Below are positions 16,547 through 25,169 of a stretch of DNA of 64,000 nucleotides, one piece after another. The position numbers and the translations under genes are program-made. This stretch comes from Comamonadaceae bacterium 2PF (GTDB lineage Bacteria > Pseudomonadota > Gammaproteobacteria > Burkholderiales > Burkholderiaceae_C): NCBI GenBank assembly GCA_005502875.1, contig SCMV01000005.1, forward strand, positions 78,676 to 142,675, given 5' to 3'. The notes beneath the pieces are model-generated. The model did no database searches and was not told the origin of the DNA. It was given only the letters and a program-made list of their open reading frames with translations. The stretch's first letter is position 1, and each line of letters starts with the position of its first letter.

Positions 16547-16569
16547 TTATCCCCAGTTTCTGTGGATAA
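16547..16569. promoter_or_regulatory. Inverted pair of DnaA boxes
   Basis: TTATCCCCA at 16547-16555 and TGTGGATAA at 16561-16569 face each other across 5 bp. The second is the exact complement of the consensus DnaA box TTATCCACA and the first has one mismatch. They lie in the 183-bp gap before the 78-aa gene. They could be a DnaA-regulated promoter element or part of an origin; I see no AT-rich unwinding region or iterons beside them. Confidence 0.4.
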
Positions 16570-16646
16570 AGTTGCCCGCCAGGGTGGATCACATCTGTAC
16601 CACACCGCGGGCACAATCAATACAAACATGTGTGTAGGAGCCAAAC

Positions 16647-16883
16647 ATGAGCGGTATCGAAATTTACGTTCGCCATCGATCCGATGGCGCGATGCTCAAC
16701 TTCCACCTGTCTTCCCGTGATCGCCAGGCGCTGATCCATGCCCTGACAACGGGAGGAGGTATGGAAGATACCTCCATCCCTATCCATCTTGAGCTGTCCT
16801 TGTTGCCGCAGTGGCTGACAGATCCAGAAAACATGCATGCTCGGATCCCGATCAGCGCCATCAACATCAGCGTCAGCGATTGA
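16647..16883 (+). CDS. Small hypothetical protein (78 aa)
   Basis: A compact protein of 78 aa beginning MSGIEIYVRHRSDGAML, with a helix (SSRDRQALIHAL) and two C-terminal strands. Function unknown. A TAGGAG ribosome binding site lies 6 nt before the ATG, which supports the start. It is first of three small rightward genes (78, 239 and 150 aa) after a gap that holds the DnaA-box pair. Confidence 0.65.
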   Translation: MSGIEIYVRHRSDGAMLNFHLSSRDRQALIHALTTGGGMEDTSIPIHLELSLLPQWLTDPENMHARIPISAINISVSD

Positions 16884-16898
16884 ATCGGACGGTGGGCT

Positions 16899-17618
16899 AT
16901 GCATCTAACGCCTGAGGAAGAGCGGTACAAGCAGAAGGTCTGGACTGAGATCAATGGGCTTGTCGGCGCGTATCTGACCCTGACCGAGCCAGATTACAAA
17001 CGGCTGATGGACAAGGTAGAGGCGGAGACGCTGGCTCAAATCGTCCAGGCGCGTCAGGCAGGACGGTCCCCTTTCCAGATGGAGCAGGACCGGGTCGATG
17101 CTGCCAACCGCATGATCGCGCAAGAACGGGACATCGAGCTCAATGGATATCACATGAGCGCGCCCGATTTCAACCGCTTTTTGCCAACCCTCAGTGCAGT
17201 GAGCTTCATGCCCGATTTGGCTGGTCTTACCTTGGGCGGCATGCCCACCAATGACGCATTGTTCATGGCGTCATCGCCTGACTATCGGTTCGCCAACGAG
17301 GGATCGAACGCACTCATTGGTGTTTGCGACAACGTGGCTGTCGGCGGCTTCGTTCGGACCCTCAGGCGCAACTATGAGGTGTTGCGGCGATCCAGGATGT
17401 TGAAGAACCATGACGTGCATGCCGTCAGCTCACGCCATGCCTGCCCAACATGCTCGAAGCTGGATGGCAGTTACATACCCATTGAAGGCATGCTGCGCCT
17501 CTACGAACTCAACATGGTGCCGTTTCCGCATGAGCTGCCGTCGGAGGATGAGGCAGCATGGTGTCCGGGACCGACATTGCTGTTCGCTCCCAATGATGTG
17601 TTTGGATTGCGCAGCTGA
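16899..17618 (+). CDS. Hypothetical protein with CPTC motif (239 aa)
   Basis: A 239-aa protein. The N-terminal 90 residues are helical and acidic (TPEEERYKQKVWTEINGL, then EAETLAQIVQARQAG). A hydrophobic Gly/Met-rich middle (MPDLAGLTLGGMPTNDALFM) follows, then a C-terminal region with SSRHACPTCSKLDG, a Cys pair resembling that in phage Mu F-like head proteins, although the rest does not match that family. Function unknown. It lies 15 bp after the 78-aa gene, so co-transcription is likely. Confidence 0.65.
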   Translation: MHLTPEEERYKQKVWTEINGLVGAYLTLTEPDYKRLMDKVEAETLAQIVQARQAGRSPFQMEQDRVDAANRMIAQERDIELNGYHMSAPDFNRFLPTLSAVSFMPDLAGLTLGGMPTNDALFMASSPDYRFANEGSNALIGVCDNVAVGGFVRTLRRNYEVLRRSRMLKNHDVHAVSSRHACPTCSKLDGSYIPIEGMLRLYELNMVPFPHELPSEDEAAWCPGPTLLFAPNDVFGLRS

Positions 17619-17648
17619 CGCAAAAAGTGTCATCACGAAAGGTGCAGA

Positions 17649-18101
17649 GTGGGCAGAAAGAAAACACTGACTTGTAGACGATGGGACTGCGAAGAGGCTC
17701 CGTTCTTAGGTGGTTTATGCGAAGCTCATCATGAGGAAGACAGGCTGAAGCAACTCGCTCGTCGAGCCGCCATTGATGCCCTCAGCACATCTTGCATAGC
17801 CGGAAAACTTCCCGAAAAGCCTGGTCTGAAGGACGAGCTGCTCAGGGTGATTCGTTGGTGGGACAAGGCCTGCTTGGCGGTGAACGCCGGGCGCCAAGAC
17901 AACGTTCTTCTAGATGAAACCCAGTACGCGCCTGAGTGGTGCATCGCCATTGCCGATGCGATCATTCAGGAGGAAATGAATTTTCGCCAAGGGCTGGACG
18001 ACGATGCGACTGTGGCCTTCCTCAAGAAAGACACATGGACACGCTTTGAACATCTAGAGGCGGGCTTCATGAGCAATGGTGTCAAACGACCGGGGCGTTG
18101 A
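17649..18101 (+). CDS. Hypothetical protein with N-terminal Cys/His cluster (150 aa)
   Basis: A 150-aa protein whose N-terminus holds a likely zinc site (CRRWDCEEAPFLGGLCEAHH: three Cys and two His within 20 residues). A helical body with several Trp residues follows. The GTG start at 17649 has GAAAGGTG upstream. Its last 48 bp overlap the 3' end of the helicase gene on the other strand, so the two genes are convergent with no room for a separate terminator. Function unknown. Confidence 0.6.
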   Translation: MGRKKTLTCRRWDCEEAPFLGGLCEAHHEEDRLKQLARRAAIDALSTSCIAGKLPEKPGLKDELLRVIRWWDKACLAVNAGRQDNVLLDETQYAPEWCIAIADAIIQEEMNFRQGLDDDATVAFLKKDTWTRFEHLEAGFMSNGVKRPGR

Positions 18102-21100
18102 TGGGGTTGGTCGGGCAGGCAGGTCTTCGGCCAATTGATCAAAATGGTTGAGTCCACCCCACTGCGAGGCATCCCCGATCACATACAGCCGATGCTTGGC
18201 GCGCGTGATGGCCACATTCAGCAGGTTGGGCTTGCCCGAAGCCCAGACACGCGCGCCTGACCCGGCTTGCCCAGGGGCCGTGCCCAGCACCAGGAACACG
18301 ATTTCTGCTTCCTTGCCCTGGAAGGTGTGCACGGTTCCGCACTCGATCTGGCCCAACCCTGCATCCTTGATCCGCTTGATGCAGGCGTTCTTGATTTTGC
18401 GAAACGGCGAGATCACGAACACCTTGGCGGCCTTGTCCTTGCCCCCGGCCTTTCTGGCAGGTGTGAATGCTGGTTGCTGTTGAAGCTGGCGCAGGCAGTT
18501 CACCAGGACATGGAGTTCGTCTTCGATGACCGGATGGGTGGCGCGGGTGGCGCGCACGTCCAGCCAGGCGCTGTCACCAAGCGCGCAGGTGAACTTCGTT
18601 TTCTCAGGCTGGCCCAGATCGTCCACACGGCCATGCACCATCTGTTCGGCGTAGGCAATGCGGTTGGCCACGTTGAACATGGGATCGTCGCAGCGGCGGT
18701 GCGTGCGCAAGGGCATGCCCGTCCAGATGGGCTGAGCCTTCTCCGCATCGACGGCGCCGCTGGTGACTTGGGATGCGACCCAGGAGCCATGACGGGTGAC
18801 ACGGTCGGCCAGGGTCTGAACCGATTCGTCATTGGGTGACCACATGGGGTCCACGGCGTGGCGGCGGCGGAACTCTTCGACCAGCATCAAGGGCACGGTG
18901 AACACGGGTTCGATCTGCAAGGGGTCGCCCACAAGCACCGCCCGCTGACTGCGCCAGATGGCACCGGCTGCTGATTGCGGGGTGGCTTGCCCCGCCTCAT
19001 CGACCAGCAACCAACCCAGGCTGTCCTGGCCCATGCCAGCGAACAGGCGATCGAAGGACGCGAGGGTGGTCGAAACCACTGGCACGATGAAGAAGAAGGC
19101 GTCCCACAACAGGGGACGCTGCTCCAGGGGCAGCTTGTCTTTCAGCGAACCGGTGAGCATGCCGTTGACGGCGCGCAGGTTGCCGATGAACTTGCCTGCG
19201 TTGGCCAGCACCGTCAGTCGGTGCAGTTCCATGGCTTGCAGGAAGATGCGGGCCCGCAGTGCATCCAGCGCGGGGCTGACCGCCACCGACGCGCGATGGC
19301 GCTGATCGGCGGGCAGTTGCCAGAAACTGGCATCGGGGAAGTGCCGGGCACCGGTGTCGTGTCCGGCTTTCAGCGCACGTTGGTGGCCTTGCAGTTCGCG
19401 TTCGGAACCCTGTAGTGTCAAGACCTGGGTGCGGTGCGCCTCGCGCTGTTGCTCAAGCCGTGCCTCGGCCATGGCGCCATCCTGGGCCAGTTGGGCCAGC
19501 GCTTCGGCGGCGTGGGCCAAGGCCAGTGTGGGCTCGACCAGCGTGGCGCGCAGCGCCTTCATGCGTTCGGTGTCCTGCCCAAACAAAGCGCACAGCTTGT
19601 CCCACAGTTTGGGCAGGCATTGCGAACGCGCCTGGTCGAGCGTGGCCCGGCGGGAATCGACCAAGGCATGCTGGATGGCCTTCTTGTCCTGAAGCTGTGT
19701 GAGGTGGCGGCTGGCTTGGTCGATGGCTTCGGCCATGGCCTGCACGGCATCACGCTGGGCATTGACCCGCTGTTGGCAGGCATCGATCCGCTGAGCCGCC
19801 TTTTCAGCCTGAAGCAAGACGCCACGGCAGGCATCGAAGTCACCCAGCAGCGCCAGGAAGGACTTCTTGGCCGCATGCCATTCGCCCTGATAGCGTGTGT
19901 AGTCGTTGCTGGCCGCTTCCAGCAGTTGTTTGATCGACGGTGGCAATGGATCGGCGGGCGCAGGCGTGGTGGTTTGATCGGTCGCGCTTGGGGCATCGCC
20001 TTCTTGCGCGTGGCCGGGCGATGGCGTTTCGGTGTTGGGTGCCTGACGCGCTTCGTCCCGAAAAAATCCCCGGGCGAACGAGCGGCGGTTGCCTGCATTG
20101 CCCAACGCGGCAGCCACCAGGCCCCAGCAGTCGATGGGTTGCTTGTCGTCGTCCACCACCTTCTGGGCCGCGAACACCTCTCGGATCACCTCGTCAAAGT
20201 AGGTGGCCGAGGCAAAGTCGCGGTGCACCTTCTCGCGTGCAGGCAGCTCCTGCGTGATGTTCTTGACCGCGTTGTTGTTGGTGCTGGTCACAACGATGGA
20301 CGAGCCGCCCACCACCTTGGCCTTGAGGGGGAAGAAATTCCTGCCCGCCACGCTCACGCTGTCTTCGAACAGCTCGATGGGGCGGCTGAGCGCGGCGATC
20401 TTGCGTGCGCGCTCGGTGATCACCTCGGCGATCACGTCGCACAGCAAGGTGGTCTTGCCCGTGCCTGGTGGGCCGTTGATGCCCAGCGTGCCGCCATCGC
20501 GTCCCAAGGTGCTGAGCACCTGGGCCACCGCGGCCTGCTGAGCCAGCACCAGCGGGGCCTCTGGTGAGGCTGGCCAACGAGCGCTGGGCAAGCGGGCCAC
20601 GCTCACCAGTTCACCCATGGCCGCGTGGTCGTTCAGGATGTCGATGCGTTGTTCGGGTGCTACGGGCGCGCCCAGAAAAGTGCTCAGGGCTTTGCCAAAA
20701 GGCTTGTTCTTGCCCCCCTGAGTGATCAGGCGGTTGAGGTCATCCAGGTAGAAGGAGTTCAGGTAGTCGATGGCGGCGTTGAGGCTGTCGTCGAGGAAAC
20801 GGCGCTTGACCCGTGACACCCGAACCACCACACGCCAGTCCAGACCAGCCGCATCGGCCCCTGGGCCCAGCAGCTTGCACACGGCGCGCAACTCTTCGTC
20901 CAGATCGCCCCAGGTCAAGGGGTTTGGCGCTGGTGGGGTGTCCGGCTGGCCGGTGGGCGGCGTTTGCTGCGCGTCGGTGGCGACGGGCCGAAGGTGGTGG
21001 CGTCGTTGACCGAACTCGTCCGTGGCACGTGCCAGTCGGGCGTTGATGTTCTCCAGCGGCTCCGAGTGCCACAGGGCATCGACCCCGTGGGCAAAGCTGG

Positions 21101-21467
21101 CAGGCAGGTAGCTGTCGAGCTTGGGGTGGCCATCTTCGTTGGCGACGAAGGCAGCAAGCCAGCCGTTTCCGGTTGCGCGCTGGCGTTCGCGCTCACTGAG
21201 GTCTTCCTCGGGGAACACCGATTGCAGCATCAACCGGGAGAGGTCCTCCGTGTCGGCCACGCCCACATAGACGATATGGACGTAGCCATGCTCTTGTGTT
21301 GGCTGAAAGTGAGGGTGTTGCCAAGGCAGGACATCGCCGCGTCTGAGCGTGACGATCTTGACTTGGTCGCTGCTGTCCTTGGCCGATGGTGCGGTCGGGA
21401 TGTTGAAGACTTCCAGGTCACGCCAGAAGCGCAGGACAGAAAGCGGAGCGGTAGCCGATGCGTTCAA
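18054..21467 (-). CDS. UPF1-like superfamily 1 helicase
   Basis: A 1,137-aa SF1 helicase. Motif I (INGPPGTGKTTLL) is near residue 331, motif II (LVDEAGQATPQSA) near 819, and the UPF1/Dna2-type motifs V and VI (VHTFQGKEAEIVFLVLG and VAITRAKHRLYVIGD) near 1045 and 1085. Between motifs I and II lies an insertion of nearly 490 residues, largely coiled coil (about 540-730). The N-terminal 330 residues carry no domain I recognise. The TTG start at 21467 is supported by GAGG 7 nt upstream, with an in-frame TAA further up. It follows the PD-(D/E)XK-like repeat protein by 198 bp on the same strand. Function as a defence effector is inferred from context. Confidence 0.85.
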   Translation of the reverse strand: MNASATAPLSVLRFWRDLEVFNIPTAPSAKDSSDQVKIVTLRRGDVLPWQHPHFQPTQEHGYVHIVYVGVADTEDLSRLMLQSVFPEEDLSERERQRATGNGWLAAFVANEDGHPKLDSYLPASFAHGVDALWHSEPLENINARLARATDEFGQRRHHLRPVATDAQQTPPTGQPDTPPAPNPLTWGDLDEELRAVCKLLGPGADAAGLDWRVVVRVSRVKRRFLDDSLNAAIDYLNSFYLDDLNRLITQGGKNKPFGKALSTFLGAPVAPEQRIDILNDHAAMGELVSVARLPSARWPASPEAPLVLAQQAAVAQVLSTLGRDGGTLGINGPPGTGKTTLLCDVIAEVITERARKIAALSRPIELFEDSVSVAGRNFFPLKAKVVGGSSIVVTSTNNNAVKNITQELPAREKVHRDFASATYFDEVIREVFAAQKVVDDDKQPIDCWGLVAAALGNAGNRRSFARGFFRDEARQAPNTETPSPGHAQEGDAPSATDQTTTPAPADPLPPSIKQLLEAASNDYTRYQGEWHAAKKSFLALLGDFDACRGVLLQAEKAAQRIDACQQRVNAQRDAVQAMAEAIDQASRHLTQLQDKKAIQHALVDSRRATLDQARSQCLPKLWDKLCALFGQDTERMKALRATLVEPTLALAHAAEALAQLAQDGAMAEARLEQQREAHRTQVLTLQGSERELQGHQRALKAGHDTGARHFPDASFWQLPADQRHRASVAVSPALDALRARIFLQAMELHRLTVLANAGKFIGNLRAVNGMLTGSLKDKLPLEQRPLLWDAFFFIVPVVSTTLASFDRLFAGMGQDSLGWLLVDEAGQATPQSAAGAIWRSQRAVLVGDPLQIEPVFTVPLMLVEEFRRRHAVDPMWSPNDESVQTLADRVTRHGSWVASQVTSGAVDAEKAQPIWTGMPLRTHRRCDDPMFNVANRIAYAEQMVHGRVDDLGQPEKTKFTCALGDSAWLDVRATRATHPVIEDELHVLVNCLRQLQQQPAFTPARKAGGKDKAAKVFVISPFRKIKNACIKRIKDAGLGQIECGTVHTFQGKEAEIVFLVLGTAPGQAGSGARVWASGKPNLLNVAITRAKHRLYVIGDASQWGGLNHFDQLAEDLPARPTPSTPRSFDTIAHEARL

Positions 21468-21665
21468 CGAAGGACCTCGTCGGTGAATATCGGCGCGTAC
21501 TTACAGCGTGTCCTGACCGATCAAGGGTGGGTGATCTGCCCGCGTGGCAACCAGACCGAAACAATGGAAATGGTACAGCGCTTCGACTTGGGCCTGCAGT
21601 CTCATGTCACTGGTTGGTCAATCCGTGCGTGAGGCCAAATCGGTGGCTGAACAGGTTTAAGAGCG

Positions 21666-24600
21666 CTACTGATGGCGCTTTCGTGCTTCAAGCGCTCTGA
21701 CGATGGGCGGGTCCGAGATGCCATCGGGAATGAATGGATCGTCAATGCCGCCGAGCGCCACCATGAGCGGGGAGCCCGCTTCGATCTGCCACGCTGGCAT
21801 CACAGCCATATGTTGCAGCTCAATGCCCAAGGCGACATCTGTCTCGCTGGGGAGAAGTTTCCCATCTGGCCCCAGGGTGCCTGGCTGCAAAACAAATTTG
21901 GCTGTTCTGGCATAGATGGACATGAAGGTCTGCAGGTTCGCGTCGGAGGATGGCGTCATGTCCTGCATGCGATTGACCATCGCAAACCTCTGTCCTGATC
22001 CGACGTGAGCTTTGACGTAGGACTCATTCACGCCGATGACCATGCGGTAGCGCGCTGGATGGGCACGGCTGATGCCGGTGACGATCGTCACACTGATCCA
22101 GTTCTGGCTATCGACAGGTCCCGTCCGCTTGTGCCATCCCCGGAAAATCTTGCGGCCTTGTTCCAGGTCTTCATAGATGAGAAGCAGCCTGGGCAGATGC
22201 GACAGGGTGGGCATCATCGCAAACGCCACACCATTCCAACGAGCCTTGTCCCATACAGGGATGTTGATTGGTGACATCACCAGGAGATCACGGTGCTTCA
22301 AACCGTCAACGCCAAATGCTGGCGCGTTGGAGAGGACTGGCGATGGCTGATTCGGTGCGGAGGCACTTGGCGCGGTCGTCAAATCTAGATCGGTGGGGCA
22401 CCAAGGTGAGGGCCTGGTGTATGGGAAATGCTCAGCCCCTGCCTCAGCGTTCCAGTGCAAGGCTCTGCCCTTGGGCTCATCGCCGAGTATGTTGCTCGTG
22501 GCCACAATCGCCTGTGCACAAAGCATGGCACGGTCTTGCGCACGATGCTTGGCAAACAACTCTTCGATGTGCGACATGTGCGCCCCGAGTTGCAACTCGG
22601 CCGCCACATGGGCAAAGAAGAGGTTGACGGCATCCCTGAATTCATCGCCATGGATCAGGTCAGAGGCTTTGCCGACAGGATGCGAGACGATGATCTTGGT
22701 TTCCCCGCAATCATCTTCGGGGAACCGCAGACTGAAGGGGGCCTTGGCCTGTTCAGCCTGTCGCACCTCAATGATCAGTTCTGCACGCGGCGAGATCCAG
22801 TTTTCGATTTGCAAAGCCGTGGAGAAAAATGACTCCAAAAATGCAATCAGACCTTCCGTAAGAAGGGCCGTACTCATGGGGCCACGTGCAATGAATGTGA
22901 CCTTGCAGCCCAGCACGACAGTCACAAACTCTTTGGCCGCGTCCGCATGCCACTGCGCGGTGGTTGGAAGATCCTCAGCAGCTGGTTGTTGAATCCAGCG
23001 CGAGAACATGTCCTGCAGGTCATCGTCCTGCGTTTCGTACTCCTGCCTGACTCTGTCCTCATGCCCCAGCATGAAAAGCGCGGCACACCTGGACATCACC
23101 AATCCAAGCCGCTCCAGTTCATCCGGGATCCGCTCCAAGTGCGGCCAGTCCGATGCCTGGGTCCGCAGGATCAAGATGCCCAGGACGCGATCCATGGCCT
23201 CCAGTTCTTCGTCCAGTTCGGCTGCGGCTTCGGGCGCCTGGTTCACAACCTGTTTCAGCCTGTGGAGCCATTCGATCCAGCACAAGGCATATGGAACCCG
23301 TCCCAACTGAAGCTCCAGCCAGATCAGGCGACGCATCAGCGGGAGTGCGCGGTCATCGACTTCTCCCACTTTCACAAACGCGTACATGCGACGGTCCAGC
23401 GCCGCAACCAGGTTGGCCCGTGCAGCCCAGAGCAGGCCAGCCGCCTCATAGGCCAGGCCTGTGCCAGCGAGCGCTGCCACGAATTTGTCCTTGAGCTCAT
23501 CTTGTGCCAGCAGGATCTGTGCTTTGGCAAATTGGTCGATGGCGTCGTAGGTTTTACCTGCGGCCAACTTTTGTTGTCCGCGTTCGAGCCGTAATTCGCC
23601 TTCTGATCCTTGCCCATGTCGTAGGCTTTGCAGGCTAATCACGGCTTCCGAGAGGGCGTCATACGCCGGGTCATCGCCAAACAGCATGGCCATTTCTCGG
23701 ACCAACCTGATCACCGGAGCGGTGGGAAACTCTACGTGATTTTTGGCTTCGTCCAGCAGAGACTGCATCGCAGGAAGGATCACTGACAACTGCTCGCGGT
23801 GCTGCGCAGCCGAGGTCAAATCCATCAACAGGGCCTGAGTACGTGCCCAGAGCGAGTTGGTTGCTCGTGTGTGATCATCAATGTGCCGTTGCAAGGCTAC
23901 GCGCAGTGCGGATGTGCGTTGTCCCCATCCGTTGTCAGCATGTTCGCCTCGGGCGATACGACCCGCAAATGCCGCGAGCCATAAATTCACCAGATCTTCC
24001 AACTCCCAGATCCACTCTGCGCCCAGAGCTGGATGGGCGAGCTGGTCATAGATCCTCACCGCCTCATCCAGATCATCGAACCACCAGATAGCGGTCCAGG
24101 CTCGCTGGTACCAGATTTGCTGAAGCTGCCGCGCGGCATTGACCTTTCTCGCCACGCGTTCAGCACGATCAAAACGGCCATCAATTTCGGTTCGTGCGCG
24201 CTCTAGGCCGCGTGCAAGCAGCGCAGACCTCAGACAATCGTCGATGAGTTGAAGTTGCGCAGGCAGATCAGGTGCGGCCCCTTCGATTCTGGCATCCAGC
24301 ACGTCCAGGTCACGAAGTCGTTCTGAATCGTGCGGGCCATGCGCGCGCTTTGTCTCGCGCCGCAGGTCAAGGTGCAGGGTCTCGGCAACCAAGTCCCATC
24401 TCCTGCCGGAACTGACCCGCTCGATGATCCATGATCGATCAAGCAGCCTCACATCGCGGCCGTACTTTTGGCTCAGATCATCTTCAATCGAAGCGCGATC
24501 CTTGTCGCGAATTGCTTGGTTCGAGATGAAGTAGATGACAGTGTAGGGACGTCCCGTGTCGATGATTTTCTGGACGTCGCTTTGGACCTTGGGCTTCCAT

Positions 24601-24965
24601 GCCTTTTTTGCGCTGATGGCAAATGCCCATCGCTCGGTGCCAGCCCGTTGTGCTTCCGCCTCGTACCAACGCTCCGATATGGCCTCGGATACTGGGTAAG
24701 TCTCTGTGTCCACTTTGCTGTCGCCACCACCAGTGGGTCCCGTTTGGGGCAGCAGGTTTGGGCACAGCTCCTTTTCTGCCAGCGCTCGCGCGAAGGTTTC
24801 GAATGCAGCCTCTTGCTTGCGTTGGGTCAATGAGTCCAGGTGGTACTCAAACTGTTGACGGTCCATCGAGCCTTCTTCCGTGACCAATGTGTCCGAAAAA
24901 AGCTCAGGGCGCCTTGCCCTCATGAAATCGCTATAGCTGACCTGTTTCTGCTCGCTTCTCGTCAT
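21666..24965 (-). CDS. Large protein with PD-(D/E)XK-like N-terminus and helical repeats
   Basis: A 1,099-aa protein. Near residues 53-135 is a nuclease-like fold: a leading Glu helix (QEAAFETFARALAEKEL), GPTGGGDSKVDTETYP with an Asp in the expected place, and the strand WAFAISAKKAWKPK. The last carries Ser-Ala-Lys where ExK is usual, so it is a variant or a non-cutting relative. YTVIYFISNQAIRD and VRLLDRSWI complete the domain. Residues about 200-600 are helical repeats resembling TPR. The C-terminal 450 residues are unrecognised. The start could be 25034 or 24965; I prefer 24965, where sequence quality rises, but no strong ribosome binding site supports either. Its likely partner is the helicase downstream. 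Confidence 0.75.
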   Translation of the reverse strand: MTRSEQKQVSYSDFMRARRPELFSDTLVTEEGSMDRQQFEYHLDSLTQRKQEAAFETFARALAEKELCPNLLPQTGPTGGGDSKVDTETYPVSEAISERWYEAEAQRAGTERWAFAISAKKAWKPKVQSDVQKIIDTGRPYTVIYFISNQAIRDKDRASIEDDLSQKYGRDVRLLDRSWIIERVSSGRRWDLVAETLHLDLRRETKRAHGPHDSERLRDLDVLDARIEGAAPDLPAQLQLIDDCLRSALLARGLERARTEIDGRFDRAERVARKVNAARQLQQIWYQRAWTAIWWFDDLDEAVRIYDQLAHPALGAEWIWELEDLVNLWLAAFAGRIARGEHADNGWGQRTSALRVALQRHIDDHTRATNSLWARTQALLMDLTSAAQHREQLSVILPAMQSLLDEAKNHVEFPTAPVIRLVREMAMLFGDDPAYDALSEAVISLQSLRHGQGSEGELRLERGQQKLAAGKTYDAIDQFAKAQILLAQDELKDKFVAALAGTGLAYEAAGLLWAARANLVAALDRRMYAFVKVGEVDDRALPLMRRLIWLELQLGRVPYALCWIEWLHRLKQVVNQAPEAAAELDEELEAMDRVLGILILRTQASDWPHLERIPDELERLGLVMSRCAALFMLGHEDRVRQEYETQDDDLQDMFSRWIQQPAAEDLPTTAQWHADAAKEFVTVVLGCKVTFIARGPMSTALLTEGLIAFLESFFSTALQIENWISPRAELIIEVRQAEQAKAPFSLRFPEDDCGETKIIVSHPVGKASDLIHGDEFRDAVNLFFAHVAAELQLGAHMSHIEELFAKHRAQDRAMLCAQAIVATSNILGDEPKGRALHWNAEAGAEHFPYTRPSPWCPTDLDLTTAPSASAPNQPSPVLSNAPAFGVDGLKHRDLLVMSPINIPVWDKARWNGVAFAMMPTLSHLPRLLLIYEDLEQGRKIFRGWHKRTGPVDSQNWISVTIVTGISRAHPARYRMVIGVNESYVKAHVGSGQRFAMVNRMQDMTPSSDANLQTFMSIYARTAKFVLQPGTLGPDGKLLPSETDVALGIELQHMAVMPAWQIEAGSPLMVALGGIDDPFIPDGISDPPIVRALEARKRHQ

Positions 24966-25169
24966 GCCATTTCCATTCGACCGCCTGAGTACGCCTTGTT
25001 TATAACGCTCATTTTGGGGTTGATCGCGACGCACGGTCGGTTTGAGTATTCAACTTGGCTTGCCAATGAAATGGCTGGCAGTGCGCGGCCTTGATTTCAA
25101 GTGACCGGATGAGATTCTGAATGCATGGACACGCACAAGGCATGTCCCTCAACCGTGCAGGAGCCCCCC

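Noticed and set aside
18054..24965. Assignment of the helicase pair to a known system such as Mokosh, Hachiman or Druantia
   Set aside because: The helicase class, domain order and partner do not match those systems as I remember them.
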